Position numbers and translations under genes: made by a program. Positions 23,456 to 30,474 of a stretch of 30,891 nt of DNA are shown here, in pieces. Within the stretch, counting starts at the first letter, position 1. The number at the start of each line of letters is the position of its first letter. Origin of the DNA: a virus; the IMG/VR virus record IMGVR_UViG_3300028423_001245, positions 1 to 30,891 of that record; one strand, written 5' to 3'. The notes under the pieces are model-generated. The model made no database searches. It had not been told where the DNA came from and saw only the letters and a program-made list of their open reading frames with translations.

Positions 23456-23477
23456 GAGGCGTCATGCTTACTGAACA
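23448..23477 (+). repeat. 30-bp exact repeat, right cassette box, copy B
   Basis: Second copy of the box at 22880-22909, again covering the fibre stop, the AGGAGG site and the start of a short frame. The tip segments enclosed by left and right boxes are 332 bases (A) and 350 bases (B). Confidence 0.9.
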
Positions 23478-23529
23478 TCAAGAAGTCGACAAACCTCAAC
23501 TCAGTAAAGGAGAAACAAAATGGCTTTAA
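23464..23529 (+). pseudogene. Second truncated copy of the 84-aa gene's 5' end, 21 codons
   Basis: The frame reads MLTEHQEVDKPQLSKGETKW and ends with one more Leu. The first ten residues match the remnant at 22896 and the start of the gene at 23520; after that it diverges. Its stop lies inside the next gene's second and third codons, in another frame. A relic is the simplest reading. Confidence 0.55.
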
Positions 23530-23774
23530 CAGAACGAACCGAAGTAGACCGTATCGAAATCGTTGGCACTCACAAACACGTCCAAGTCCGCACCGCCACC
23601 ATCATTGAACGTGATGGCATGGAAGTATCCCGCGCATTCCACCGGCACGTCATCACGCCTGGTGCGGACACAAGTGGTGAGGATGCTGGCGTGCAAGCCG
23701 TATGCAGCGCAGTTCATACACCTGAAGTTATTCAAGCTTACCAAGAGCATTTAGCAAGTAGTGAAGAAGTTTAA
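23520..23774 (+). CDS. Small protein following the fibre cassettes, 84 aa
   Basis: This intact gene encodes 84 residues: MALTERTEVDRIEIVGTHKH, VQVRTATIIERDGMEVSRAF, then HRHVITPGADTSGEDAG and a helical end. The form E-V-D-x-I-E-I-x-G...V-Q-V-R...I...D-G-x-E-x-[SA]-R-x-x-H-R-H is known to me from small genes near phage fibre genes, without proven function. AAAGGAG precedes ATG 23520. Truncated copies of its start lie after each of the two preceding fibre genes. A terminator follows 25 bases after its stop, so it closes this unit. A fibre-associated or assembly role is inferred. Confidence 0.75.
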   Translation: MALTERTEVDRIEIVGTHKHVQVRTATIIERDGMEVSRAFHRHVITPGADTSGEDAGVQAVCSAVHTPEVIQAYQEHLASSEEV

Positions 23775-23799
23775 GTTTTTGGGTTTAAATATTTTGTTT

Positions 23800-23820
23800 A
23801 AGGCCGAAAAAATCGGCCTT
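23800..23820 (+). terminator. Rho-independent-type terminator
   Basis: AAGGCCGA (23800-23807) pairs perfectly with TCGGCCTT (23813-23820) around an A5 loop. A T-run (TTTTT at 23827-23831) follows six bases later. It lies between the end of the 84-aa gene and the promoter of the next fibre. Confidence 0.65.
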
Positions 23821-23847
23821 GAAAACTTTTTATCGTAATAAAAAACA

Positions 23848-23856
23848 TGCTATAAT
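23848..23856 (+). promoter_or_regulatory. Extended -10 promoter for the 1154-aa fibre
   Basis: TGCTATAAT combines a perfect TATAAT with the TGn extension. No convincing -35 lies 17 bases upstream, which extended -10 promoters tolerate. Transcription would start near 23863, 20 bases before ATG 23883, and AGGATT would be the ribosome binding site. Confidence 0.55.
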
Positions 23857-23882
23857 ACAAAAAACTTTAGAATAGGATTAAT

Positions 23883-26800
23883 ATGGCATACATTGGTCAA
23901 CAATTAGGTTTCGGTAGGCAAGAAAAGTACGTGTTCACTGCAGTGGGTGGTGAGACACTTGTTAACACTTCGGATGATAACCGCAACATTCTTTATAGTG
24001 TTGGTCAGGTTGACGTGTTTGTTAACGGTATTAAACTTGTTGTTGATGAGGATTACACGGCAAGTACTGGGGATTCAATTACTTTTCTTGAGGCGTTAGA
24101 CCCTGAGGATTCTGTTGAGGTTGTTGCTTTTGAGGTTGCTAGTAGTGTTAAACCGTATTCTTTCTTGGCAGAAAAAAGGTACGTGTTTACTGCTTCTGGT
24201 GGTGAGACTAGTGTTACGACTGCTGATAATAATCAAAGTGTTTTTTACCAGCCGAATTTTGTTGAGGTTTACCAGAATGGTGTTAGGTTGGTTAGAGGTT
24301 CTGATTATACAGCTACGACGGGTACGTCAATTGATGGTTTAACAGCGTTAACGACAGGGGATGTTATTGAGGTTGTTGCCGTTCCAATTGTTGAGGTGCC
24401 GGACACGGTGTCGTCTAGTGTGGGTGGTACGTTTGCTGGTCCTGTGGATTTTGGGGGCTCCGTAAGTCCAACGCAGGATGTTACGTTTGATTTGGGTACA
24501 CCTAGTTTGCGTTGGCGGGATTTGTACCTTTCTGGTAGTAGTATTACTTTAGGTGACGCGGAAATTTCGTCGGATTCTGATGGGGTTAACTTGTCGGATG
24601 GTGCAGGTACTCCTGTTAGGGTTAAGGCTTCAACGTTTGATTTGGATGATGGTTCTGGTACGTTGTCTAGGTTGAAACGGAATGCTGAAGGTAAGTTGAG
24701 TGTTGCTACGGTTGATTCGGGTGGTAATGAAAGTGGTGTTTCGGAGGTTGCTAGTTTTGATTCGGGCGGAAAAATTCCGGCTGAAAATATTCCAAATATT
24801 GATGTTAATACTGTTAACGTACCAGATTCTAATTATTGGCGTAAGAAGGTTCCTATTTCTGGTTCAGGTTTAGGTATTGATAGTATTGTGACGGATGCTG
24901 ATAGTAATGTTTATGTGGTTGCTTCTGGAAACAGTGATGATGATGATTATGGTGTTTTTTCTTATGATAAGTATGGTGCGTTGCGTTGGCAAACTACTAA
25001 TTTTTTGAGTGTTACAGGTGCTTACACTCGTGAAAATGCTGATGCTTCTTTGAGTCCTGATGCGTCTCATGTTTACGTTTCAATGGCTGGTGGTAGTAGT
25101 AACACTTCTGGAGTTCTTTTCAAAATGGATACTTCGACAGGTGGTGTTGTTTGGAGTAAAAGTTTTGAAAATTCTGCACCAATAAAAATTCCTTTAGGTG
25201 TAGATTCTAATGAAAACATTTTTGTTGCTAATGTAGAGCCTACAACCCCTAATAGTCCTGATGACAATATTGTTAAGTTTGACTCTTCAGGTAATGAGGT
25301 TGATAGTTTCCACATTGTTAACTCGTCAAGTCAAGTTTTAACTAGGATTGAGTACCTTGAAGTTAGTTCAACAAATAACATTTACGTGTTAGACATTAAC
25401 TTTCCTAATGTTTTAGTTAAAGTTAATTCTAGTTTTGTTAAACAATATGAAATTAACCCTAGTAATGGTTTAAATGGGTTAGTTGTTGACAGTAATGATA
25501 ATGTTTATATTGTACTTAATTCTAGTCCTAATAAACTAGAAAAGTATGATTCTTCAGGTAGTTTAGTTTGGTCTTACACGTCACCAGACCCATTTGGAGC
25601 TTTTATTAGTAACGCTGTTTCTTTAGATGAAAATGAAGATGTTTACTTTGTTGGTTTGGGTTTGCACAAGGTTGATAAGTCTGGTAACGAAGTTTTTTAT
25701 GTTGACCAGAACAATAATTTAGCAGGTACACCTATTTCCATTTCAAAAACAGGTAATTACGTTTATTGTAAAGACTTTAATTTATACGTAAGAAGATTTA
25801 AAAAAGATGGCTCCTTCTCTTACAATTTTAATTCTGAAGACTTGGAGTTAGGTGCGTACGTTAGTTCTTTGAACACGGATGCTGAAACGTTTAACAATCG
25901 AGCTCCTGATGATTTTGCTGACGCTATACATACACATGATGTTGATGCTATTTCTTTCCCTGGTAATACGATTGGGTGGTCTGTAGATTTACCAAGTGGC
26001 ACACCTAAAAAAGTTGTCGGAGACGCAGAGTCTCAAACTTCTTTTGTGTTGATAACAGATGGTTCTGTTTATAAGTTTGACAAGTTTGGTAGGCTTGCAT
26101 GGAGTAAAACAGACGTATCTTTTGTTGATATTGACGTTGGATTTGATTCAAACTCTAATGTAACAATTACTGCAGTAACAAGTAGCGACATTTACGTTTT
26201 AAATGCTGAGGATGGTACCGTTGCCTCTTCACGTGCCCCATCTGCAGGTACAGGTAATATTTTGTGTGTAGTAGCTTCAAAACGTAGTTTTCCTATTCTT
26301 ACTTACGTTGGTTTTGATTCCGGTGACATACTGTCTGAACAAGATTTTGGTGGTGGTTCAATTACTACAAACACAACCAACATTGGTATTCCAGTGAACG
26401 TTCTAGGCGTATCTAATAGTACTGAATTAATTGCTCCTTACTCAGATGGAGCTGGTGGTTTAGGTTTACAAAGCTTCCCATCAGATTTAAGTTTTAGTTA
26501 CGGGAATGTAGTTGTGGGGTCAAGCCCCGCAGGCGAAGTTGTTAGCATATCAAAATCAGATTTTTTTGAAGTGTACGCCGGATTTGCAGACAATAAAACT
26601 AGGTTATATTCAGATTATTTTAATTTCTTTGAGAGTTTTGTGTATGAAGGAAACCCAGGACCAATTACAGGCACACACATTTCAAACGTAGGTAGTAGTA
26701 CTACATACTACTCCTCATCCTCTTCAAGTAATAATGGGCTTAACCAAGTTGACGGGTCTGGTAATGAATTAAGAGAGTATTTTGGCGGTATAGCTTCATC

Positions 26801-27347
26801 TTTTGTATCAGGAAACCTTGTTTTAGTAGTACCAGGTAGTCAAATTCAAAGACTAATACCTGTTGAAAATTCAATTAATTTCACCACTAGTTACAATTTA
26901 ACTAGTAAAGATGAAGAAGTTAAAGGTTATATTGAGGGTATTGGTGTGGATGGTGTTTACACTCCGGATAATGTTGTTGGTGTGATTCCTACTCCTTATG
27001 CTGGTGCTAGTATTGGTGGGGCTATTATTGAGCGGGGTTCTAATGCGAATGGTGAGTACGTGAAGTTTTCGGACGGGACGCTTATATGTACCTTTCGTAG
27101 TTCCACAGAATTGACGACAAGCAATTTACAAACTGAAGTTTACTTTGCTCCTGAACCGACGTTTACTTTTCCAGAGCCCTTTGTGAGCACACCTTTTATT
27201 TCTTCGGCAACATTAGAAAGCAACTCTATTTCATGGGGAATGGTCACTAATAATACATCTTCAACTTCTGTGCAAATGCGCTTATTAGGTTCGCGCAATA
27301 TTGCGCGTGGGTTTTTGGGTTACATTGCTATCGGTAGGTGGTATTAA
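23883..27347 (+). CDS. Giant fibre/adhesin with beta-propeller and tip domain, 1154 aa
   Basis: The order of modules is as follows. Two copies of the fibre beta domain come first (YVFTAVGGETLVNTSDDNRN near residue 16; YVFTASGGETSVTTADNNQS near 99; each with F/V-N-G-[IV]-[KR]-L). Next is DLGTPSLRWRDLYLSGSSIT, common in marine phage fibres, and then the DSGGKIPAENIP linker. From about residue 330 to 805 come propeller-like repeats of the form V-D-x-[ND]-x-N-[VI]-Y-[VI] with KFDSSGN and KYDSSGSLVWSY, like NHL/PQQ-type blades. The C-terminal tip starts near residue 1018 (GGAIIERGSNANGEYVKFSD). It has its own promoter. The propeller may bind sugar or protein, which is inference. Confidence 0.85.
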   Translation: MAYIGQQLGFGRQEKYVFTAVGGETLVNTSDDNRNILYSVGQVDVFVNGIKLVVDEDYTASTGDSITFLEALDPEDSVEVVAFEVASSVKPYSFLAEKRYVFTASGGETSVTTADNNQSVFYQPNFVEVYQNGVRLVRGSDYTATTGTSIDGLTALTTGDVIEVVAVPIVEVPDTVSSSVGGTFAGPVDFGGSVSPTQDVTFDLGTPSLRWRDLYLSGSSITLGDAEISSDSDGVNLSDGAGTPVRVKASTFDLDDGSGTLSRLKRNAEGKLSVATVDSGGNESGVSEVASFDSGGKIPAENIPNIDVNTVNVPDSNYWRKKVPISGSGLGIDSIVTDADSNVYVVASGNSDDDDYGVFSYDKYGALRWQTTNFLSVTGAYTRENADASLSPDASHVYVSMAGGSSNTSGVLFKMDTSTGGVVWSKSFENSAPIKIPLGVDSNENIFVANVEPTTPNSPDDNIVKFDSSGNEVDSFHIVNSSSQVLTRIEYLEVSSTNNIYVLDINFPNVLVKVNSSFVKQYEINPSNGLNGLVVDSNDNVYIVLNSSPNKLEKYDSSGSLVWSYTSPDPFGAFISNAVSLDENEDVYFVGLGLHKVDKSGNEVFYVDQNNNLAGTPISISKTGNYVYCKDFNLYVRRFKKDGSFSYNFNSEDLELGAYVSSLNTDAETFNNRAPDDFADAIHTHDVDAISFPGNTIGWSVDLPSGTPKKVVGDAESQTSFVLITDGSVYKFDKFGRLAWSKTDVSFVDIDVGFDSNSNVTITAVTSSDIYVLNAEDGTVASSRAPSAGTGNILCVVASKRSFPILTYVGFDSGDILSEQDFGGGSITTNTTNIGIPVNVLGVSNSTELIAPYSDGAGGLGLQSFPSDLSFSYGNVVVGSSPAGEVVSISKSDFFEVYAGFADNKTRLYSDYFNFFESFVYEGNPGPITGTHISNVGSSTTYYSSSSSSNNGLNQVDGSGNELREYFGGIASSFVSGNLVLVVPGSQIQRLIPVENSINFTTSYNLTSKDEEVKGYIEGIGVDGVYTPDNVVGVIPTPYAGASIGGAIIERGSNANGEYVKFSDGTLICTFRSSTELTTSNLQTEVYFAPEPTFTFPEPFVSTPFISSATLESNSISWGMVTNNTSSTSVQMRLLGSRNIARGFLGYIAIGRWY

Positions 27348-27637
27348 TGCGGATTTATCTCAGCCCACAACGCAGGGACGACACGCTCACAGTAACCAAG
27401 TCTGGTGATGTCTTAACCATTAACGGTGTGGAGTATGACTTCACGAACGTACCCGAAGGTGGAGTACTACCACAAGACGCAGTAGACTGCATGTGGCTCG
27501 CATCCGACATCACAAGAGAAAACGGAGAGTTAACACTCACACTACTCCTACCACACAAAGCAGACGCCACCGAAGCAGCACGCTTCCCACAACCACTCAC
27601 AAACATACCCGACGGAAAGGTGGTGCTACCAGAATGA
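27347..27637 (+). CDS. Small conserved phage protein next to tail chaperone, 96 aa
   Basis: The protein reads MRIYLSPQRRDDTLTVTKSG, then DVLTINGVEYDF, CMWLASDITRENGELTLTLL and LPHKADATEAARFPQPL. This pattern is familiar from small genes beside fibre and tail-chaperone genes in proteobacterial phages; the function is unknown. I chose ATG 27347, which overlaps the fibre stop as TAATG with AGGTGG five bases upstream, rather than GTG 27338. The coding strand is unusually rich in A and C, opposite to most neighbours, which suggests separate ancestry. Confidence 0.8.
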   Translation: MRIYLSPQRRDDTLTVTKSGDVLTINGVEYDFTNVPEGGVLPQDAVDCMWLASDITRENGELTLTLLLPHKADATEAARFPQPLTNIPDGKVVLPE

Positions 27638-27870
27638 GCATAGACTGGACCAAATTAAAAACCGCAGAACAAATACAACAAGAAAACCACGAAACACAAA
27701 AACAAAACGTAAGAAACCAAAGAAACCAACTACTAAAAGAAACAGACTGGACAGCATTAAACGACGTACCACCAAACCAAGCATGGGTTGAGTACCGTCA
27801 AGCATTAAGAGACATTACGGAACAAGAAGGTTTTCCGGAAGGTGTTGTTTGGCCTGTTAAACCTGAGTGA
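27634..27870 (+). CDS. Tail fibre assembly chaperone-type protein, 78 aa
   Basis: Residues 27-62 (RNQRNQLLKETDWTALNDVP followed by NQAWVEYRQALRDI) match the classic phage tail assembly chaperone signature R-x-x-R-N-x-L-L-x-x-T-D-W ... W-x-x-Y-R-Q-x-L-R-D-[IL]. The end is FPEGVVWPVKPE, also typical. ATG 27634 overlaps the previous stop as ATGA, so the pair is translationally coupled. The frame extends upstream of 27634 but that part is an out-of-frame shadow of the previous gene. It likely helps fold or attach the giant fibre encoded just before. Confidence 0.85.
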   Translation: MSIDWTKLKTAEQIQQENHETQKQNVRNQRNQLLKETDWTALNDVPPNQAWVEYRQALRDITEQEGFPEGVVWPVKPE

Positions 27871-27885
27871 GGTTTTGTTGGTGTG

Positions 27886-27917
27886 TTTTTTTTTTCGGCC
27901 GGAAAAAATCCGGCTTT
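27886..27917. terminator. Bidirectional-type terminator hairpin
   Basis: GCCGGA (27898-27903) pairs with TCCGGC (27909-27914) around an A5 loop. TTT follows on the plus strand, and a run of ten T precedes it at 27886-27895, so the A-run/T-run layout is uneven and the strength is uncertain. It separates the chaperone gene from the next promoter. Confidence 0.55.
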
Positions 27918-27926
27918 AAATAAAGA

Positions 27927-27955
27927 TTGCTATTAAACTTTAAATAATTTATAAT
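27927..27955 (+). promoter_or_regulatory. Sigma70-like promoter for the FG-GAP adhesin
   Basis: TTGCTA (27927-27932) and a perfect TATAAT (27950-27955) are 17 bases apart. The predicted start is near 27962, with AGGTGA upstream of ATG 27975. Confidence 0.7.
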
Positions 27956-27974
27956 ACTAGTTAGGTGATTATGT

Positions 27975-28787
27975 ATGTCTAAAATTGCGTTGGGTGATAC
28001 TGAAATTTCTGGTGTGGTGTCTGCTTCTGGTTTGGATACTGGGGGTTTGTCTCGTGGTGAGTCTTTTTTTGGTGATGGGTTTGGGGGTGTGTCTTCGTTT
28101 GCTTTGTTTAATGAGGAGACGGTGTTTGATGAGGTTAAGTTAACAGCGAGTGATGGTGCCCCAGGTGACCGTTTTGGTTATTCTGTCGCGGTTGGGTCTG
28201 GCCGTATTGTAGTGGGAGCAGCCTTTGATGATGATAATGGTAGTGATAGTGGTTCTGCTTACATTTTTGATTTGGATGGCAATGAGTTGAGTAAGATTAC
28301 GGCTAGTGATGGTGCTGCAGATGACTATTTTGGTTATTCTGTTGCTGTGGGGTCTGGTAGGATTGTGGTTGGGGCTCGGGATGATGATGATAATGGTCTT
28401 AATAGTGGTTCTGCCTACATTTTTGATTTGGATGGCAATGAGTTGAGTAAGATTACAGCCAGTGATGGTGATTCAGGTGACATTTTTGGTTCTTCTGTTG
28501 CGGTTGGGTCTGGCAGGATTGTGGTTGGAGCTTACCAGCATGATGATAATGGTAGTTTTTTGAGTGGTTCTGCTTACATTTTTGATTTGGATGGTAACCA
28601 GCTGAGTAAGGTTACGGCAAGTGATGGTGCTGCATATGACAGGTTTGGTATATCTGTTGCGGTTGGGTCTAATCGCATTTTAATAGGACTATACCCAGCC
28701 CCATCTGACCCTTTTGCTCCACCTGGTTCATTTGAGCCGGTTCAAGGTGCTGCTTATATTTACGAAACATCAATATACGAGAGGTAA
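27975..28787 (+). CDS. FG-GAP repeat adhesin/fibre protein (four blades), 270 aa
   Basis: After an N-terminal anchor (MSKIALGDTEISGVVSASGL) the protein has four tandem repeats of about 52 residues. Each reads like ASDGAPGDRFGYSVAVGSGR, IVVGA, D-D-D-N-G-S-x-S-G-SAYIFDLDGNELSKIT. This is the FG-GAP_2 type of propeller blade, with an Asp-rich loop that binds calcium in related proteins. The fourth blade is altered and ends at YIYETSIYER. Blades are nearly identical at DNA level, so they arose recently. A paralogue with two blades lies at 29421. The role is likely surface binding on the virion, inferred from the fibre context. Confidence 0.8.
   Translation: MSKIALGDTEISGVVSASGLDTGGLSRGESFFGDGFGGVSSFALFNEETVFDEVKLTASDGAPGDRFGYSVAVGSGRIVVGAAFDDDNGSDSGSAYIFDLDGNELSKITASDGAADDYFGYSVAVGSGRIVVGARDDDDNGLNSGSAYIFDLDGNELSKITASDGDSGDIFGSSVAVGSGRIVVGAYQHDDNGSFLSGSAYIFDLDGNQLSKVTASDGAAYDRFGISVAVGSNRILIGLYPAPSDPFAPPGSFEPVQGAAYIYETSIYER
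28261..28470 (+). repeat. FG-GAP blade DNA repeats within the 270-aa gene
   Basis: A 40-base segment starting ACATTTTTGATTTGGATGGC is identical at 28261 and 28417, one blade (156 bases) apart. A diverged copy starts at 28576. The stretch 28416-28470 (55 bases) is identical to 29703-29757 in the next FG-GAP gene. Confidence 0.85.
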
Positions 28788-28790
28788 AAC

Positions 28791-29390
28791 ATGATTTACG
28801 CACAAATAAACACACAAAACGAAATCATTCAATTTCCATACTACATCGACGACAGGCGAGAAGTGCCTGAAGATGCCATACCTGTTGACACTGAAACACG
28901 CAAACCCACAAGGACATGGGACAAAAAACTATTCTACGACAGTGTTGAAAACGTCGACGGAATCTACGTCCTAAACTACCGTGTTGAAGAAAGGTACGAC
29001 ACTCAAGAAGAAAAAATCCACCGTTTAGAAAAAGAAATTCAACAAGCACAACAAAACAACGAAAAATGGTTCAACAGACAAACAGAACAACTAAAAACAA
29101 CATACCCACAAAACGAAAGAGACTCATGGGCAACACAACGAGAAGAAGCCCTCGCGTATAGTAAAGACAACACGGTTGACACACCATTACTTACTGTTGT
29201 TGCTGACGCTAGAGGTGTTACGCTTGATGAGATGGTTAGTAAGGTGCTTGAGAATGTTCGTCAGTATGATGCAACGTACGGGTTTATTCTTGGTGTTTAC
29301 CAAAGGAATAAGGATTTGTTGTTGAGTGTTGATGTTGATGATGAGAGTACGTGGGTTAAGTTTGATGAGGTTTCTTTTCCTGCGGTTTAA
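28791..29390 (+). CDS. Tail assembly chaperone-like protein, 199 aa
   Basis: The first half (MIYAQINTQNEIIQFPYYID ... KPTRTWDKKLFYDSVENVDG) resembles the N-terminal beta domain found in fibre assembly proteins. A long charged helix is followed by SWATQREEALAYSKD, PLLTVVADARGVTLDEMVSK and YDATYGFILGVYQRNKDLL. That is a chaperone-type helical domain I know from small phage genes beside fibre genes. The DNA changes style inside the gene: before about 29155 the coding strand is A/C-rich, after about 29170 it is G/T-rich, which suggests a chimera of two sources. GAGAGG precedes ATG 28791. It probably serves the adjacent adhesins. Confidence 0.65.
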   Translation: MIYAQINTQNEIIQFPYYIDDRREVPEDAIPVDTETRKPTRTWDKKLFYDSVENVDGIYVLNYRVEERYDTQEEKIHRLEKEIQQAQQNNEKWFNRQTEQLKTTYPQNERDSWATQREEALAYSKDNTVDTPLLTVVADARGVTLDEMVSKVLENVRQYDATYGFILGVYQRNKDLLLSVDVDDESTWVKFDEVSFPAV

Positions 29391-29393
29391 AAA

Positions 29394-29405
29394 TTCCGGC
29401 CGGAA
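29394..29405. repeat. 12-bp perfect palindrome between genes
   Basis: TTCCGGCCGGAA lies just after the stop of the previous gene and is followed by seven As and the GGAG site of the next gene. It shares its core with the hairpins at 21661 and 27898. It is too tight to form a good terminator loop. Confidence 0.6.
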
Positions 29406-29420
29406 AAAAAGGAGTCGTAA

Positions 29421-29891
29421 ATGCCAAAACTTTATTTAGGTGAAAAATTAATTTATGGTGAAAGCCTTGCTGAGTTAGCTAGTGTTGCTGGTGAGTTTGG
29501 TTATGGTGTTGTGGCTGATGGTGCTGGTGGTGTTTATTCGGTTCCTTTGTTTGGTGGTGAGGCTGCGTTTGGTGAGGTGAAGATTACGGCGAGTGATGGT
29601 GCTGCACTTGACGATTTTGGTGGTTCTGTTGCGGTTGGGTCTGGCCGTATTGTGGTTGCGGCTCCGTATGATGATGATAATGGTACTGATAGTGGTTCTG
29701 CATACATTTTTGATTTGGATGGCAATGAGTTGAGTAAGATTACAGCCAGTGATGGTGCTCCAGGTGACGAGTTTGGTGAGTCTGTTGCTGTTGGGTCTGG
29801 CCGTATTGTGGTTGGGGCTACCCGAGATGATGATAATGGTAGTAATAGCGGTTCTGTTTACATCTACCAAACACCAATTTTTGAAAATTAA
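29421..29891 (+). CDS. FG-GAP repeat adhesin/fibre protein (two blades), 156 aa
   Basis: This is a shorter paralogue of the gene at 27975. The anchor is MPKLYLGEKLIYGESLAELA. Two FG-GAP_2-type blades follow (ASDGAALDDFGGSVAVGSGR and ASDGAPGDEFGESVAVGSGR, each with an Asp-rich D-D-D-N-G loop), and the end is VYIYQTPIFEN, matching the end of the longer gene. GGAG precedes ATG 29421. It shares a 55-base exact repeat with the 27975 gene. Two blades alone cannot close a propeller, so it may trimerise or be a product of blade loss. Confidence 0.75.
   Translation: MPKLYLGEKLIYGESLAELASVAGEFGYGVVADGAGGVYSVPLFGGEAAFGEVKITASDGAALDDFGGSVAVGSGRIVVAAPYDDDNGTDSGSAYIFDLDGNELSKITASDGAPGDEFGESVAVGSGRIVVGATRDDDNGSNSGSVYIYQTPIFEN
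29703..29757 (+). repeat. 55-base repeat shared with the other FG-GAP gene
   Basis: Identical over 55 bases to 28416-28470. The two copies are 1287 bases apart, a multiple of three, and both genes use the same frame, so recombination between them would yield an in-frame fusion and delete the chaperone-like gene. Confidence 0.85.
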
Positions 29892-29899
29892 AAACCGCT

Positions 29900-29928
29900 T
29901 TAAAAAACTTCATAATTTTTGGTATAAT
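29900..29928 (+). promoter_or_regulatory. Promoter for the 169-aa fibre gene
   Basis: A perfect TATAAT at 29923-29928 is preceded 17 bases upstream by TTAAAA (29900-29905), a weak -35. The start would be near 29935. GTGAGG then serves ATG 29955. Confidence 0.55.
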
Positions 29929-29954
29929 GAATTTAAATTAGTGAGGTAATAAAA

Positions 29955-30464
29955 ATGTCTAAAGCTGACGTGTTAGCTAGTCTTCTTGATGTTAATAGTA
30001 AGTTGACGGTAAGTGTTTTTCCTGAGGATGGTACTGTTGAGGTTTATGAGGTGGCGGATACTACCGCTAGGGATGCTTTGACTGTGCAGGCGGGGGATGT
30101 TGCTGTTGTTACGGGTGGGGATTCTTTTGTTTATGATGGTTCTGCGTGGGTTAAATTAATTTTGGGTAAAAGTACGGTTGATGCGTTGGGTGTGGATGCC
30201 GCCACGGTTGGTGGTGAAGCACCTAGCGCGTTTGCGGACGCTACGCATACTCACACTCTAACTGACGTTACGGATGCTGGTACGGCAGCTGCGTCTGCAA
30301 CGACAGACTTTGCTACAGCCGCTCAAGGTGCGTTAGCTGACTCTTCTGTTCAGTACGCTGATGATTTTAGTCAAGGGGTTATTAATAAGATTGTTAAGTT
30401 GACTCAAGCTCAATATGATGCTATTGGTACTAAAGATTCTACAGTTTTTTATGTGATTGTTTAA
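29955..30464 (+). CDS. Short modular fibre protein, 169 aa
   Basis: The protein carries the shared linker in short form: [37 protein letters not shown], then [13 protein letters not shown] and [20 protein letters not shown]. The last two are close to the end of the 1024-residue fibre. Its C-terminus [20 protein letters not shown] is the same type of ending as the partial protein at the left edge of the window. It contains linkers but no obvious tip domain, so it may be an adaptor or base for another fibre. It has its own promoter, and the next gene starts eleven bases after its TAA. Confidence 0.8.
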   Translation: MSKADVLASLLDVNSKLTVSVFPEDGTVEVYEVADTTARDALTVQAGDVAVVTGGDSFVYDGSAWVKLILGKSTVDALGVDAATVGGEAPSAFADATHTHTLTDVTDAGTAAASATTDFATAAQGALADSSVQYADDFSQGVINKIVKLTQAQYDAIGTKDSTVFYVIV

Positions 30465-30474
30465 GGTTTTATTT

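Noticed and set aside
27493-27633. Upstream extension of the tail chaperone gene to 27493
   Set aside because: The extra residues are a basic, low-complexity shadow of the preceding gene. ATG 27634 overlaps the previous stop and starts the recognised family sequence.
28240-28620. Tandem repeats as a CRISPR array
   Set aside because: The repeats are coding, in frame, 156 bases apart, and encode FG-GAP blades.
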